Positions 1 to 9,352 of a stretch of DNA of 24,239 bases are shown piece by piece. The first letter of the stretch is position 1. The number at the start of each line of letters is the position of its first letter. The notes under the pieces were generated by a model. That model saw only the letters and a list, made by a program, of their open reading frames with translations. It ran no database searches and was not told the DNA's origin. The translations under genes and the position numbers were made by a program. The DNA lies in contig JAAPAO010000048.1 in the NCBI GenBank assembly GCA_013115145.1, positions 1 to 24,239 on the forward strand, written 5' to 3'. This DNA comes from Perkinsus chesapeaki. Lineage: Eukaryota; Perkinsozoa; Perkinsida; Perkinsidae.

Positions 1-347
1 TGTCTTCAGTACTACAATTACCAGATGTTAGTTTCTCATTTTAAGTTGACTCTAATCTTTACAGTTGTTTGATGAATGGTATTATCTGACAATGTAAACT
101 CTGAATGAATCCTAGTACCCTAGAAAGCGATGTTATTAATTCCAAATTTCATGTTATTGTTCTTGTGTTGAACGTCTCGACCCACCTCGGTTGAGTGGCG
201 AGATATCTATATTTCGGAGGTATAATTTTAAGCTTCAAGTACTTTGGCACATCAAATGTTCGTGTCGATGTCTTCATATGTTTTGTTCCAAACAATAACA
301 CTACACGTGCTGAGTGACAACAACATCAACTTCCGTCGCATCTACAG

Positions 348-599
348 CACGGTCACCATTTCGCGATCTTCACGTTGCACCTTGCGGCCCTTCGACTTTG
401 TTATTTTTTGTTGGTATTGTGGCAAGCCGTTGCGAAATCGCCTTTTGCAAATTATCTCACCGTATTCTTATTAGGAACCTCTTTCACATTAAGACGGGTT
501 CGTTGGGTCGAAGGTGCTGCGTTGCGGGCGGAAAATAACAGAACTAGCAGAGACACCATCGACCATAAGGGCATCGGATGTCTCGTTGACAGCAAATAG
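348..599 (+). CDS. possible terminal exon of a small membrane protein
   Basis: Open frame of 83 codons plus TAG, entered through a plausible acceptor (TCTACAG) at 341-347. The product has one long hydrophobic stretch starting around LCYFLLVLWQAV and a second around YLTVFLLG, followed by a basic, hydrophilic tail. An upstream ATG at 258 could supply a first exon, but the donor is not clear. Other frames are also partly open here, so the call rests on the protein-like character of this frame only. I do not recognise a family. Confidence 0.3.
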   Translation, partial: HGHHFAIFTLHLAALRLCYFLLVLWQAVAKSPFANYLTVFLLGTSFTLRRVRWVEGAALRAENNRTSRDTIDHKGIGCLVDSK

Positions 600-774
600 G
601 ACCGAAACTGAGCACAGTTAATTTGTTATGCACGTTGAGGGTGCTCGCTTTTACCTGTAATTCTAGCAGTAGACACTTCGAGTACGCTAACGCCTAATCG
701 AAACAGTATGATGACTCTTGACTTGAAAGTCTTGAGTTAGGTTAGTCGAGGTTGATTCAAGCCCTAGAAGGCTT

Positions 775-1098
775 TTACCTTTTGTGACAAGAAGTTTGCA
801 TTTTCGCTTGCCCAGGGCGCCAGCGCAATCCCCGCGCTCGAATTATTAGATTCCAGCGGGGTGTTCCGAAGACCGTGTTCGGAAAGTAGGCCAAAGGTAG
901 AATGCCGTATAAAATAGACTGTAGATGTATCTTGAGGTTCTTCCAGACTGCAGGCTTCTCTACAGACAGACATTCTATAAGACAGTACTCCGTCTGCCAT
1001 GTTAGTGTTTTCGTAACGCATCTATCGTTACCCTCCATGAATTCTATCGCTCGTATAACTGCCTTCTTGCTCTCCCATTGGTCTACTGCTGAGATCAT
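775..1098 (-). CDS. hypothetical protein, 107 aa (or 88 aa if spliced)
   Basis: ATG on the minus strand at 1098, stop near 775. The first part (residues 1-21) is hydrophilic and helical (start MISAVDQWESKK). An optional 57-nt GT-AG intron at 1031-975 has no in-frame stop, so both the spliced and the unspliced form stay open. The second half has a hydrophobic stretch (SILYGILPLAYF) and ends strongly basic. A second minus frame of 85 codons overlaps it, so this is a moderate call. No family recognised. Confidence 0.35.
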   Translation of the reverse strand: MISAVDQWESKKAVIRAIEFMEGNDRCVTKTLTWQTEYCLIECLSVEKPAVWKNLKIHLQSILYGILPLAYFPNTVFGTPRWNLIIRARGLRWRPGQAKMQTSCHKR

Positions 1099-1326
1099 AG
1101 GTTAGCAAGGAAGGTACAGAGCATGGGTTATATTGTTTTGTTCAGTAAGAGCCCCACCAGGCTGCGATAGAAATAACAAGTATTCACGAACCTGGCCTTA
1201 CCATCTTGTAGGCTTTTGTGAAAATGTTACATGTTCATATGCTGTGACGATGCTATTTATGAGATGTAAGGTTGCTGTGAACAGTATTCAAATGCTGCAG
1301 ATGAGGGCCCCAAAGCTTGACTTTTC

Positions 1327-2110
1327 ATGAACCACGAGCAGTGGTGCGTGAGGACTCGTGAGTTCTTCGACCCACTTCTCGCGACCACCAGCGACCTTCT
1401 CCCTAACGTAGTAGATTTATACTCGGATCACGCTTCAATTGATATTACTGACCTCGCTCCTGCTCCCTCGAATTTGCACCTTGATACCGTCTATTTACTG
1501 TTGTAGTTGGCCTGACCCTCATCGCGGGTGAGTCGGTGCCACACCGCAGTTCGCTTCCGAGCCTTGGATCATCATGGCCACAACTTCACCTCGAAGGCGC
1601 ATTAATACAAACGAGATTAAAAATTGCCCAAGCCGCGTTGAGACTTGCGAGCCACGAGGATGGTGAGAATGAGACTGAAGTTTCCGGGGAAGGTAGCCTC
1701 CAAGCTCTGCCTCACAAAACACACGCAGAAGCGAGCTGGGTTCGGCTGCACCTACTGGAACTAGAGTGCCACTTAACCGAGGTATATTAATGAAGATAAA
1801 GGACATTCTAAGAATGCAATAAGCCTCATAGCCTGAGCTTCTCACACCGCTCTACGCTATAGCGGATGCCATCCGCCGGATGGGGCTCGTTGCGAGGCGT
1901 TATTGCATTCCTATGGCTGCCTTGCCATTCTTACACTGCTTCTGTGAAGGTAAAGGTGATTCTAAGGCCCCAAGAAGCCCGAGGAGCGATGGTAAGGAGA
2001 TTCCGAAACAGTACCGTGACCGAACCTCATCATCCAATCACCCCGTGTCATCAGTCTGCATTACTAAACCAAATTTATGCGAGCAATGTGCAATCGACTC
2101 GCTACAATGA
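1327..2110 (+). CDS. three-exon gene, helical protein of about 228 aa
   Basis: Model: exons 1327-1502, 1550-1781 and 1832-2110, giving 229 codons including TGA with phase agreeing at both introns. Introns are 47 nt (1503-1549) and 50 nt (1782-1831, donor GTATAT, acceptor CTCATAG). The middle is rich in amphipathic helices (for example IQTRLKIAQAALRLA, then WVRLHLLELECHL, then LYAIADAIRRMGLVA), which resembles a TPR/helical-repeat array. The C-terminus has paired Cys residues (HCFCEG and LCEQC) in a hydrophilic tail. The ATG at 1327 follows an in-frame TGA, so it is either the start or just inside an internal exon. An alternative 34-nt intron at 1683-1716 would join a different upstream frame starting at an ATG near 1573. 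Family not identified. Confidence 0.5.
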
Positions 2111-2510
2111 CTCAGCTAGTTGGTCACATGCCAATTCTTAGCTCTTACCCAGAGATTCAATCCCTATCTTATCAAAGTAGATAAACCTTGTAAATCAGCA
2201 CTGGTGATGAGTCCTCTCACACTTGAAGATCAGTGCGGGTGGCGAGCTAATACAATCCGAGGATCTTTTTATGTTTATATTCCATGAAGGATGCATCTGG
2301 TGTGTTGTCTCTCGTGGCGAGGCTAGCTCTGTTACATGTATGTTAGATTCAGTTTTCTCGTATTCTGTCTCGTCGGCGTTAAGCTGATGTCCTCGACGAT
2401 CAACACTTGTGAACACAACATCTGGAGCGGAAATAAAGCATCTACTTCATGATTTTATGAAATACCGAGACGGCGACAGAATTGAAATAATCGTGCAGAA
2501 TCGAGCCACT
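2111..2510. other. intergenic region between two convergent genes
   Basis: Lies between the plus-strand gene ending at 2110 and the minus-strand gene ending at 2511. A 73-codon minus ORF (2416-2195) is present but has neither family character nor splice support. I see no repeat or RNA gene. Probably the 3' flanks of both genes. Confidence 0.4.
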
Positions 2511-3566
2511 TTAAAGACGCATCCAAGATGTCTCCTGCCAAGTTTCAACTCTATTAAAATAAGTATTGACCAAGGCCACCAAGCCTTCGCTAGAGCTGTA
2601 GCTCAGCTGCTGAGCCTGCCCTATATAGCATATCCTTTCGACCTTGAAATAATCATACAGCAACACTCGGTACAGGTGCTCATCGAGTGCGCTGCTGACA
2701 TAAAGGCATTTCCCGTGCAGACCCAAGGAGAGCCCTCTTGGCCTTGGTACAGAGTTTGTTACTGTCAACCATGAGGATGCTCCGAGACTGTCCCAGCAGA
2801 ATACGCTACTATCGAGTAGGTTAACGACAAACACTAGTCCTTTAAGGACCGCGAACTCATATGAGATCAATGGTGCTCCGCAAATGACAGGAGATCGAAC
2901 AGAAACACCAGTGTTGAGGTTAACCCGAACTATGCATTTATTATCTCGATCGCTGAGGTAGAGAAGCTCCCCTCCTTCAGCAATAACTTTCGGTACACAT
3001 GGTCCAAGAGAGCCGTCTCGAAATAGCCATGCTCGGAGGTCCAAGGCCTTGAGCATTTTACGCTTGAGCAACAGCAAACGGGAATCACTAAGTGACACCA
3101 CGAAACCGTCACGGCCGATACCACACACGCTGAGGACGTCGCAGTTGGTAGCCCAAGCGAACTCGGGAAACCGACCGAGTTGGCTCAGTCCAACCACATA
3201 GGGATTTCGGGAGATGATAAGATTGTTGTTATCTTCGTAAGATATACTTACAGAATCACCAGAACGAAAGTAGGCTTCTGGGTGACTAGTTTTCAATAAA
3301 GTTGGTGATGGTGACAGAAATGACCAAAGCTCACTGCAGATTTCTAAAGGCAGCTTTGATACGTAATAGTGAGCAGCAGCCAGACTGATGATTATGTCGA
3401 AACTGCCGTGGTGAGTAGGAGTGTCCCTCAAGCCCTTCAAGTTGGCCATCAGAGCAATAACTTTTACTGTATCGAAAATATGCAAGTGAAAAATGTTGGA
3501 GAGACGACATTTCTCGTGTAGTCGTGGAGGCTTATCCGGTGCTTTTAGAGAGATCTTTGCCCCCAA
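2511..3566 (-). CDS. NHL/beta-propeller-like protein with an F-box-like segment, 351 aa
   Basis: Longest clean intronless ORF of the left half. Residues about 66-90 read LPLEICSELWSFL followed by a short helical stretch, which is F-box-like (LP.E....LWSFL). Residues about 185-240 contain NHL-type blades: GELLYLSDRDNKCIVRVNLN and, later, GKCLYVSSALDEHLYRVLL. NHL and SMP-30-type propellers bind protein or small ligands, so a role as a substrate-recognition or scaffold protein is inference. Met41 is an alternative start. The pairing of a short F-box-like motif with a propeller suggests a ubiquitin-ligase adaptor, but I cannot confirm the F-box by eye. It faces the helical ORF at 3597-4048 head to head. 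Confidence 0.7.
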   Translation of the reverse strand: MGAKISLKAPDKPPRLHEKCRLSNIFHLHIFDTVKVIALMANLKGLRDTPTHHGSFDIIISLAAAHYYVSKLPLEICSELWSFLSPSPTLLKTSHPEAYFRSGDSVSISYEDNNNLIISRNPYVVGLSQLGRFPEFAWATNCDVLSVCGIGRDGFVVSLSDSRLLLLKRKMLKALDLRAWLFRDGSLGPCVPKVIAEGGELLYLSDRDNKCIVRVNLNTGVSVRSPVICGAPLISYEFAVLKGLVFVVNLLDSSVFCWDSLGASSWLTVTNSVPRPRGLSLGLHGKCLYVSSALDEHLYRVLLYDYFKVERICYIGQAQQLSYSSSEGLVALVNTYFNRVETWQETSWMRL

Positions 3567-3596
3567 TTCACCACCAGACGAGAAGAGCTCAATATT

Positions 3597-4048
3597 AAAC
3601 GAACAACAGGTTTAAGACAGATGAATTTGAGTTAGTAGTAAACCATATACGGGATCAGACTGGAAAGTCTCATGAAAGACCGAGAAGCCTCTACGAGATA
3701 TTGAAACTCCTTTCACATCGGTTACTAGTCGATTATGCAAAGTTCACTCAAGCTTGTGATGCGCCGAAAAGATCCTCAGTATCAGAAGAGACAACACATC
3801 TCAGCGTAATGGGATATGAGACGGTTGAACTACTGGTTGATACTGGCAAACTCAGAGCAATCAAGCAATTGCTTCCGAAACAATTATTGCAATGCAAAAT
3901 GTACAGGCAGGAATCTTCGAAGACGGTTCCTATCTCGAAGGTGGCACCAGAGACTCGGCTGATGCTCCTCGGTCCAGTCGACTGCTTGCTATCGACTTTG
4001 GCATCCCAAACACCTAAGCCAAGCCATATGATGTGGAGAGGAGGATAA
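3597..4048 (+). CDS. unassigned helical-protein exon(s)
   Basis: Frame open for 150 codons from a TAA at 3594 to TAA at 4046-4048, with a plausible acceptor (AACAACAG) at about 3603-3610. The sequence is mostly charged amphipathic helix (SLYEILKLLSHRLLVDYAKF, then YETVELLVDTGKLRAIKQLL). Other open frames downstream (4030-4130 and 4145-4288, the latter with GAPIDDIKEGEDASKGED) are protein-like and may be later exons of the same gene, but I could not thread phases. The LVDTG string resembles a retropepsin active site, but its helical surroundings argue against that. A trafficking- or TPR-type helical repeat is as likely. Confidence 0.35.
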
Positions 4049-4299
4049 GGGTCTACGCTTTCACGGGGCTCAAGACTGGCGTCGATGGAGGGCGAATAAC
4101 TGAGAGAGATTTTTCATTAAAATATATGTAAGGGCGAGTGGAGGACATACCTCTACCTTGCTTGTGGGCCTTTGAAATGGTGGAAGTGCCCGGCGCACCG
4201 ATAGACGATATAAAAGAGGGTGAAGATGCCAGCAAGGGTGAAGACAACCATCTGAAGGTTAAAGAGACGTCACAACGTCTCACGAAGCGTTGAATTAAG

Positions 4300-4973
4300 T
4301 GCAGTAAAGGGCCTTACTGTAATTCTGAGAAGGCCAGAGTCTCGTCCGGGCTCCAAGATGTAGTCAGCCCAGAATGACTGTGCTGCTGATGAGGCAGTGT
4401 AACCATCCTGAGAAGGGGGCTTTGGAATTAATTGTACTTAGATCTACATAAAAAGTGTAATTCATTATCAATTGTATCAGTTTCATTCGATTAGTAATGT
4501 AATTAGTATGAAAAGTAGATCAACGAGAGCGTTATCGCTTAGCCTTCTCAGCGGTAAATAGAAGTACTGTGAGACGTACAGTTAACTCTGAGAAAGAAAG
4601 AATAGCGAAATGCATTAAATTGACGTTAATTTGAACCACGCCTGTGATCGAATGTCTACAATCGCTGCCGTGATGACGCAGTCTGACCCTCTGTGGGCCG
4701 CAAGACTACTTTACTCGATATGGTAAGAAGGACGCGAAGGTAAAACAAGTTAACATCGAAGACTTAGTCTCATCACGTGATTGGCCGAGACTAAAGAATC
4801 TTATATTAGAAATGTAAGTGACCTCCCTTATGAGGAGAATCGTTATATATTAGCAGTCAGCCAGTTCATGCAATCGATAACTCCCGTCGTAACGCTAAGC
4901 AATGTCAAGTAGCAAGTAACGATGTTTTGAGCGAAGTATCTTTGATGGGTTTTAGGTGTTGATATAGGTTAAC
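4300..4973. other. AT-rich intergenic stretch
   Basis: No frame with protein character and no repeat or RNA gene visible on either strand. Probably 3' flank of the left neighbour plus promoter region of the gene that follows. Confidence 0.4.
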
Positions 4974-5216
4974 ATGAGAAGTGTTGTCAACAAGGCTTGC
5001 CTACCTTGGAATCGTCTACTCGCCATTTGACAGCTATTGGCTCCACTACGGCTAATGATTCATGTATCGGTAACAATAGTAGAAAAACGATGTTCATTAA
5101 AACAATAGGCTGACTTCCAATTAACCTGTTATGAATCTTGACGACGTTATTGTGAGTGCTCATCAAATTTATTCTCACGCTCAGGATCGTCAAGACTTTC
5201 AAAACTTATTTTTCAG

Positions 5217-6004
5217 AGTTCACCTCATCAAAAGACCAATTTGGGGTTGTCAAATTCTTGCCTATCTTGCAATATCTTGACATTCCCCAACGGAACCGCG
5301 TCAATCAAAAATCATCATCAGTCGGGGCCCAGGCAGCTAATTTGAAAACAGTGTGTGGTGTTGGTATTTACATGTCCGATCCTTGGAAGCTTCAAGTTGT
5401 ATGGCAACGGTTGATTGAGAATGAGACCATGCAATATGCTAACTTTGCCGAGAATATGCAGAAACAAAGAGAAGAAGCGGTAATATTGGTAGAGTGGTGT
5501 AATTCGCGGTATGTATCCGATAACCATGGTTCGATTCTCCGGTAGGGTATTGAGGAACAAGAGCGATATTTACCTCATAAATTAATTAATTTCGAGATCG
5601 TAGTTAGTTTTCTGGAGTGCGAGGCGATTTCATGTGAGTCCAGGAAAAGGAATCTCTTCATCCAAAGCTTCGTAAGAGGCTACCAAGCTGTCAAAATTCA
5701 GAAGAAAAGTTTCACACTTTCCTCAACTAGTCCCGTTTAATAGAATCAATGCTACCGTCGCACTGGGCCGCCGAATTAAGACGTTGAAAACTCATACAAG
5801 CGGATGGTGGAATAGACTCGAAGTTAAGTGGCAAAAGAAATCATTCAGGCAGCAGCAAAGGCAGCTTTGGAAGGTGTAGCATCTCGAAGCATTCAGACAG
5901 ATGGTGATGATCGAGGAGGAAGATCTAATAAAGGCAGGGGAATGGTTGATAGATGTTGTCGAGGAGGGTTTATGCCTCATTTTAAATGGGGTATTTGTCA
6001 TTAG
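5217..6004 (+). CDS. multi-exon gene, 3' part (at least 185 aa), family unknown
   Basis: Exons 5217-5512, 5546-5633 and 5829-6004 give 186 codons to TAG with all phases consistent. Alternative acceptors at 5184 and 5216 are both in frame, and the true 5' end is not resolved; an ATG at 4974 heads a short basic presequence-like peptide (MRSVVNKACLPWNRLLA) that could be exon 1. The first exon is a coherent globular sequence (GVGIYMSDPWKLQVVWQRLI, then YANFAENMQKQREEA). The last exon has an Ala-rich helix (AKEIIQAAAKAALEG) and a Gly/Arg-rich, Cys-containing tail. The 33-nt first intron holds a tRNA T-arm copy; the second intron is 195 nt with an atypical acceptor (GTTAAG). Confidence 0.6.
5513..5545 (+). 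repeat. 33-nt intron carrying a sense tRNA T-arm
   Basis: Donor GTATCC, acceptor CGGTAG. T-stem strands at 5525-5529 and 5537-5541 flank the loop TTCGATT at 5530-5536. The T-stem pairs only partly. Use of the better-looking donor GTATGT at 5509 would force an early stop downstream, whereas the 5513 donor keeps long open frames on both sides, so 33 nt is preferred. The intron ends in an in-frame TAG, so it must be removed. Confidence 0.65.
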
Positions 6005-6694
6005 GTGGAAGTAAAAGGCTTAAGGGGGCAAAGGGAGCACAAGTGCCTGTTGAAGAACGAGTGCGAAGTGCTCATTAGTTTTTCGTTTTATTTTCATTCC
6101 AGATAAAACAGCTTCCAATAGCCTGTAGTAGTACGGGGACATTCCAGCATAGACAGCAGCCGAAGTAATAGCTCTGGTGTAACATGCATTATTATATAAT
6201 ATTAAATGATTCACTGCGGTGATATCTATCATATCTGACCATTGCTCAGTTTATTAAGCCTAACTCGGGGCATAATATCCAATACTGTAGGTAGTTATTG
6301 CTAACAATGTGTTGAAGCGCGAGTAGATTTGACATTATAATATAATACTGTACAATGGTATTTTATATAATATAACATTGTTCATATGGATCAATGTATG
6401 AAGCACGCGTCAACCTAAGATGCGGCTTCAGTGTGTCGCTGAGTATGAGGGCCACTATAGGCCGACGCTTGAAGATTATAAGGAATTGAGGAGGGGAATC
6501 AGACCCCAATTTTCATTTAGTTTCAGGAAGGTGAATTGTGGTCCTCATTAGGTTAGTATTATTTCGATTTACCTTTATAATGTTTATAATTCTTCTCAGT
6601 TCATTGAGCCTCCGTCGCAGGAGCCCTCGTCTTTAACAGTTACTATTAAATCCGGGAAAATACGTGTTCCTTCCGGCACTCATTCACCTTACAC
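6005..6694. other. intergenic region, partly very AT-rich
   Basis: No convincing coding frame. A short AT-palindromic patch (about 6335-6380) could form hairpins. Contains the presumed promoter and 5' UTR of the gene starting at 6695. Confidence 0.4.
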
Positions 6695-7098
6695 ATGAAG
6701 TCATTTGTTTATATATCATCTTCTGCCAGGCCACCCTTGCCGCCGCCATCCAACCCTGCTACTGTTGTTGAGGAGGAGAAAGAGGATCGACCCTATCGAC
6801 ACGGTTTTGTTGATAAATTCAAGAACAGGAATCCTTCAGGTGGTTTTTATCTCGGTTGAACATGTTCTTAACAGTTGTTGCTCCAAAATATCTTGTCGAG
6901 TTTTTTTTTTCAGTCATCGTAAGACCTTTGGGAAATATGGGATGTGAAACCGTCAAGGTATCGAACAGTACCCTCACCATGGACAACGCTCTAGGAGAAG
7001 TATTATTCTCAATAGTATCAAAACTTGTGCTAGAGGATGCTGGTGAGGTCACATTAAGGAAATACTCTTCAACAGCTGCCGGACAGTTTGTGACGTGA
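6695..7098 (+). CDS. two-exon gene, 109-aa hypothetical protein
   Basis: Exons 6695-6839 and 6914-7098. The 74-nt intron has donor GTGGTT and a long T tract before CAG; the codon split is G|TC (Val). Total is exactly 110 codons including TGA. The N-terminus (MKSFVYISSSARPPLPPPS) could be a short targeting or disordered region, followed by an acidic patch (EEEKEDRPYRHGF) and a compact C-terminal domain beginning IVRPLGNMGCETVKV. Family not recognised. The phase match and good acceptor make the gene itself fairly secure. Confidence 0.65.
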
Positions 7099-7426
7099 CC
7101 AGGCGTCACGTAATTTCCAATTGTCCGACAGCATTGATGTTTTGGTTGTTTTTTATATAAGAGTCGTGCTTCGACTTGTGTGCTGCCGAGGTGTTGTCAA
7201 GGTGTTATTCTAGAAGAGTAGGTAAAGCAAGTACTCCATTTAATGCTTTCTGGAGATATGATTATACGACTTTTATATTGACCGTCAATACGGTAGTCGA
7301 CCCAGGGCCAATGAATGACAATATTACATTACTAATATCGATTGAGATAATTTATTGTGATAAGTCGAGTAGCCACTTTTTTTATCATTACCGAACTGTC
7401 GTGCGCTTGATTAGTATTATTTTAAA
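7099..7426. promoter_or_regulatory. intergenic/promoter region
   Basis: Separates two plus-strand genes. It has no coding frame with splice support and an AT-rich 3' end just before the ATG at 7427. No recognisable motif was found. Confidence 0.3.
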
Positions 7427-8517
7427 ATGATAGGCTCGATTGTGCCGTCAACATTGGGAGCATTGTCGACAACCGCAGGGGTCGCTGGAGCATCGGCTAC
7501 AGGTAATGATCAGAAGGAAATTTGGTAGTACTCGGGAAGTTCTTAGTGACTTCGTATCGACCTTTATGATGGTGAAAGCCTGTAATTGATTTCCACTGGC
7601 TTCCATGGACCATTTACCATATCAATGTCTACATCTTACGTGTCTAAAGAGAGCATCCTGTCGACTGTGCAGATAGTGAGTATCTTAGATGTCGTCATCC
7701 GTTCCAATTCCCATACTGCCTTATGTGGAGTAAATGGGCTTTCCTCCTCGTCGCCGTATTGTCTTAAGAAATACCCCTCTATAAAGTGGTATAGGACTTC
7801 AGTTACCCCAGCCCTCCTTATCTTAGGTTCGTATATATTTCACCGTAAGCCAAGGCTGTGTGGGAGGATCGGGGAGTTCCTGTTGCTGGTGTATGCAGTA
7901 TTTAGACTCTCTTTCTTTGCTGGACATACATTACGGGGACGACTTGAGTCTAGTGATGCTATAGAGGAGAGCGATCGGTTAAGAGGTGATGGCAGTTGAG
8001 GCCTTGGCGGTTGGAAAGGTGGAATTCGTAGAAACGCATTTTTGCGGAGACGTCGTGGACAGTACCTCTAGATGGAAGCATAGGCGGCCTTTGGATTCAG
8101 TTTCTTGTACCGAGTTGAACAGTCGAGTATCATCGTTGAGCTCATCCCTGGAAGCAGACACGAGGCTGTTGGATAAAATGGTCCGTTATGTTGGCGGAAT
8201 GGGAATGGATGAGGTATGTGGTTCGACAGGTATCGGGTTCAATTCCCGTGTGATGTGTTTTTGGTAGAATGGGACATCAATGCTGGCGGATCAACAGCGG
8301 ATAGTTGACGATAAGACTGAGGAGTTGAGTGTCGCAAAGCATCGGCGAGATGACTGCTATGAGCGAGCTGCAGAGTGGGAGGAGGTGGGTAGGGCATCAT
8401 CGGCAGCCTAAGCGGGGTGCTCACAGCCTCACGGGTGTTGTCCGGAAGTAATAGATAGATAAGATAAAGAGTGTAATTGACAAACAAACAATAAATCTTC
8501 AATTTTGCGTGCAATGA
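7427..8517 (+). CDS. seven-exon gene, membrane-anchored coiled-coil protein, 207 aa
   Basis: Exons 7427-7502, 7673-7729, 7803-7844, 7899-7985, 8032-8213, 8268-8384 and 8455-8517 total 624 nt, exactly 208 codons including TGA, with every phase agreeing. Introns are 170, 73, 54, 46, 54 and 70 nt. The protein starts with a Ser/Thr/Ala-rich segment, has one hydrophobic span at about residues 42-65 (ITPALLILGSYIF), then long hydrophilic helices typical of a coiled coil (SRVSSLSSSLEADTRLLDKM, later ADQQRIVDDKTEELSVAKHR). It is probably a single-pass membrane protein with a cytosolic or lumenal coiled coil. The fifth intron carries a tRNA 3'-end copy. Exon 1 is also phase-compatible with the exon at 10000, so a read-across isoform cannot be excluded. 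No family recognised. Confidence 0.6.
8214..8267 (+). repeat. 54-nt intron carrying a sense tRNA 3' end plus T-run
   Basis: Donor GTATGT. T-stem TCGGG at 8233-8237, loop TTCAATT 8238-8244, stem CCCGT 8245-8249, 7-nt acceptor strand 8250-8256, discriminator G 8257, TTTTT at 8258-8262, then GGTAG. Four of five T-stem pairs form. The T-run sits where a Pol III terminator follows a tRNA gene and acts as the polypyrimidine tract. Confidence 0.85.
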
Positions 8518-8555
8518 CGCGTCAGCGAGGTTTAAGATATAGGCTTTCGGTCGCA

Positions 8556-9014
8556 ATGTTAAACGCATCTTCCGGGGGTTCGCGGCCTATTACCTACAAG
8601 TCATTTGTATCGTTACCATCACCGTTAAACTTTGAGAGTTAGAAAAGTCAATCTATAGTTGCAAACCTTCGGAGCACAGGTATAGGTCAGCCAGTGTGGA
8701 AGGTTTCTTAAGTTGTCCAATTCGCAATTAGGGATTATTTCATCTTTAATGTATGAATTTTGTCCGACGCTGGGAGTAGCCCTTTTCCGCCAACTCGAGA
8801 AATAATTGTGCTCGAGTGGTTCCCTCAAAAGTTGTAGTGTTGGTAGATCAGATACGATCGATAGTGGTTGAGAGACTTCGACGACAAGAGATATCACCAC
8901 TGAAGATATCTGACTTCTTGGCTATCACTTACATAAAATTGCTGATAGACGTTTATTACTCTGATGGTTACTCAGATGGTCTCAGAGGCACATACCCTAT
9001 CCACCACTATCAGT
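8556..9014 (+). CDS. possible small multi-exon gene
   Basis: ATG at 8556 opens a protein-like peptide (MLNASSGGSRPITYKSFVSL). A second coding-like frame ends with TAG at 9014 and includes a helical stretch (VDQIRSIVVERLRRQE) and a Tyr/Gly-rich tail. I could not fix the intervening splice sites (candidate acceptors at 8662, 8682 and 8778). A competing minus-strand ORF of 91 codons (8900-8625) is also protein-like, so strand and structure are uncertain. Confidence 0.3.
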
Positions 9015-9089
9015 AGGTCTACTAGCTTCACAAGCAAAACGGTATCTGAGCCGCTTACTTGAGCTGTCGGCGAAAAACTGTAGTCAAAA

Positions 9090-9335
9090 ATGTCTTCCAA
9101 TAAGAAAACTGTGCTCGGGGTTGCACATAGTACGAGTAGACCCGCTAGTGAACGCAGTAACATAAATAAAGCATCCTCCTCCGCAGCATTGCCTTTGAAG
9201 TGTAGGAACACTAAGGAGGCAAGTAGCAGTAAAGCAATATCTCTTGCCATGCCTCCAAAGCTAGGCCATTTTCCCGAGTTATTACGGACTGTAGAAAGAC
9301 GCAGAAATCGAGGGCCGGAGTTTTCCTGGAATTGA
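9090..9335 (+). CDS. small basic Ser-rich protein, 81 aa
   Basis: Intronless ORF with a favourable start context (CAAAAATGTC). The N-terminal two thirds is Ser/Lys/Arg-rich and probably disordered; the end (PPKLGHFPELLRTVERRRNR) looks like a short basic helix. It sits only 18 nt before the next gene. A minus-strand ORF with a hydrophobic start (9250-8972) overlaps and is the main alternative. Confidence 0.45.
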   Translation: MSSNKKTVLGVAHSTSRPASERSNINKASSSAALPLKCRNTKEASSSKAISLAMPPKLGHFPELLRTVERRRNRGPEFSWN

Positions 9336-9352
9336 ATGTTTTATTGTAGAGA

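Noticed and set aside
488-515. GGGTTCGTTGGGTCG as a B-box
   Set aside because: Loop and stem do not fit a T-arm and it lies in a coding-like frame.
2888-2904. GATCGAAC in antisense orientation
   Set aside because: Inside the coding sequence of the NHL-type gene; no stem.
3830-3870. LVDTG string resembling a retropepsin active site
   Set aside because: Flanked by amphipathic helices, no second protease motif, no reverse transcriptase or LTRs nearby.
8570-8590. GGGGGTTCGCGGCC as a T-arm
   Set aside because: No 7-nt loop with A at the conserved position and no pairing stem.
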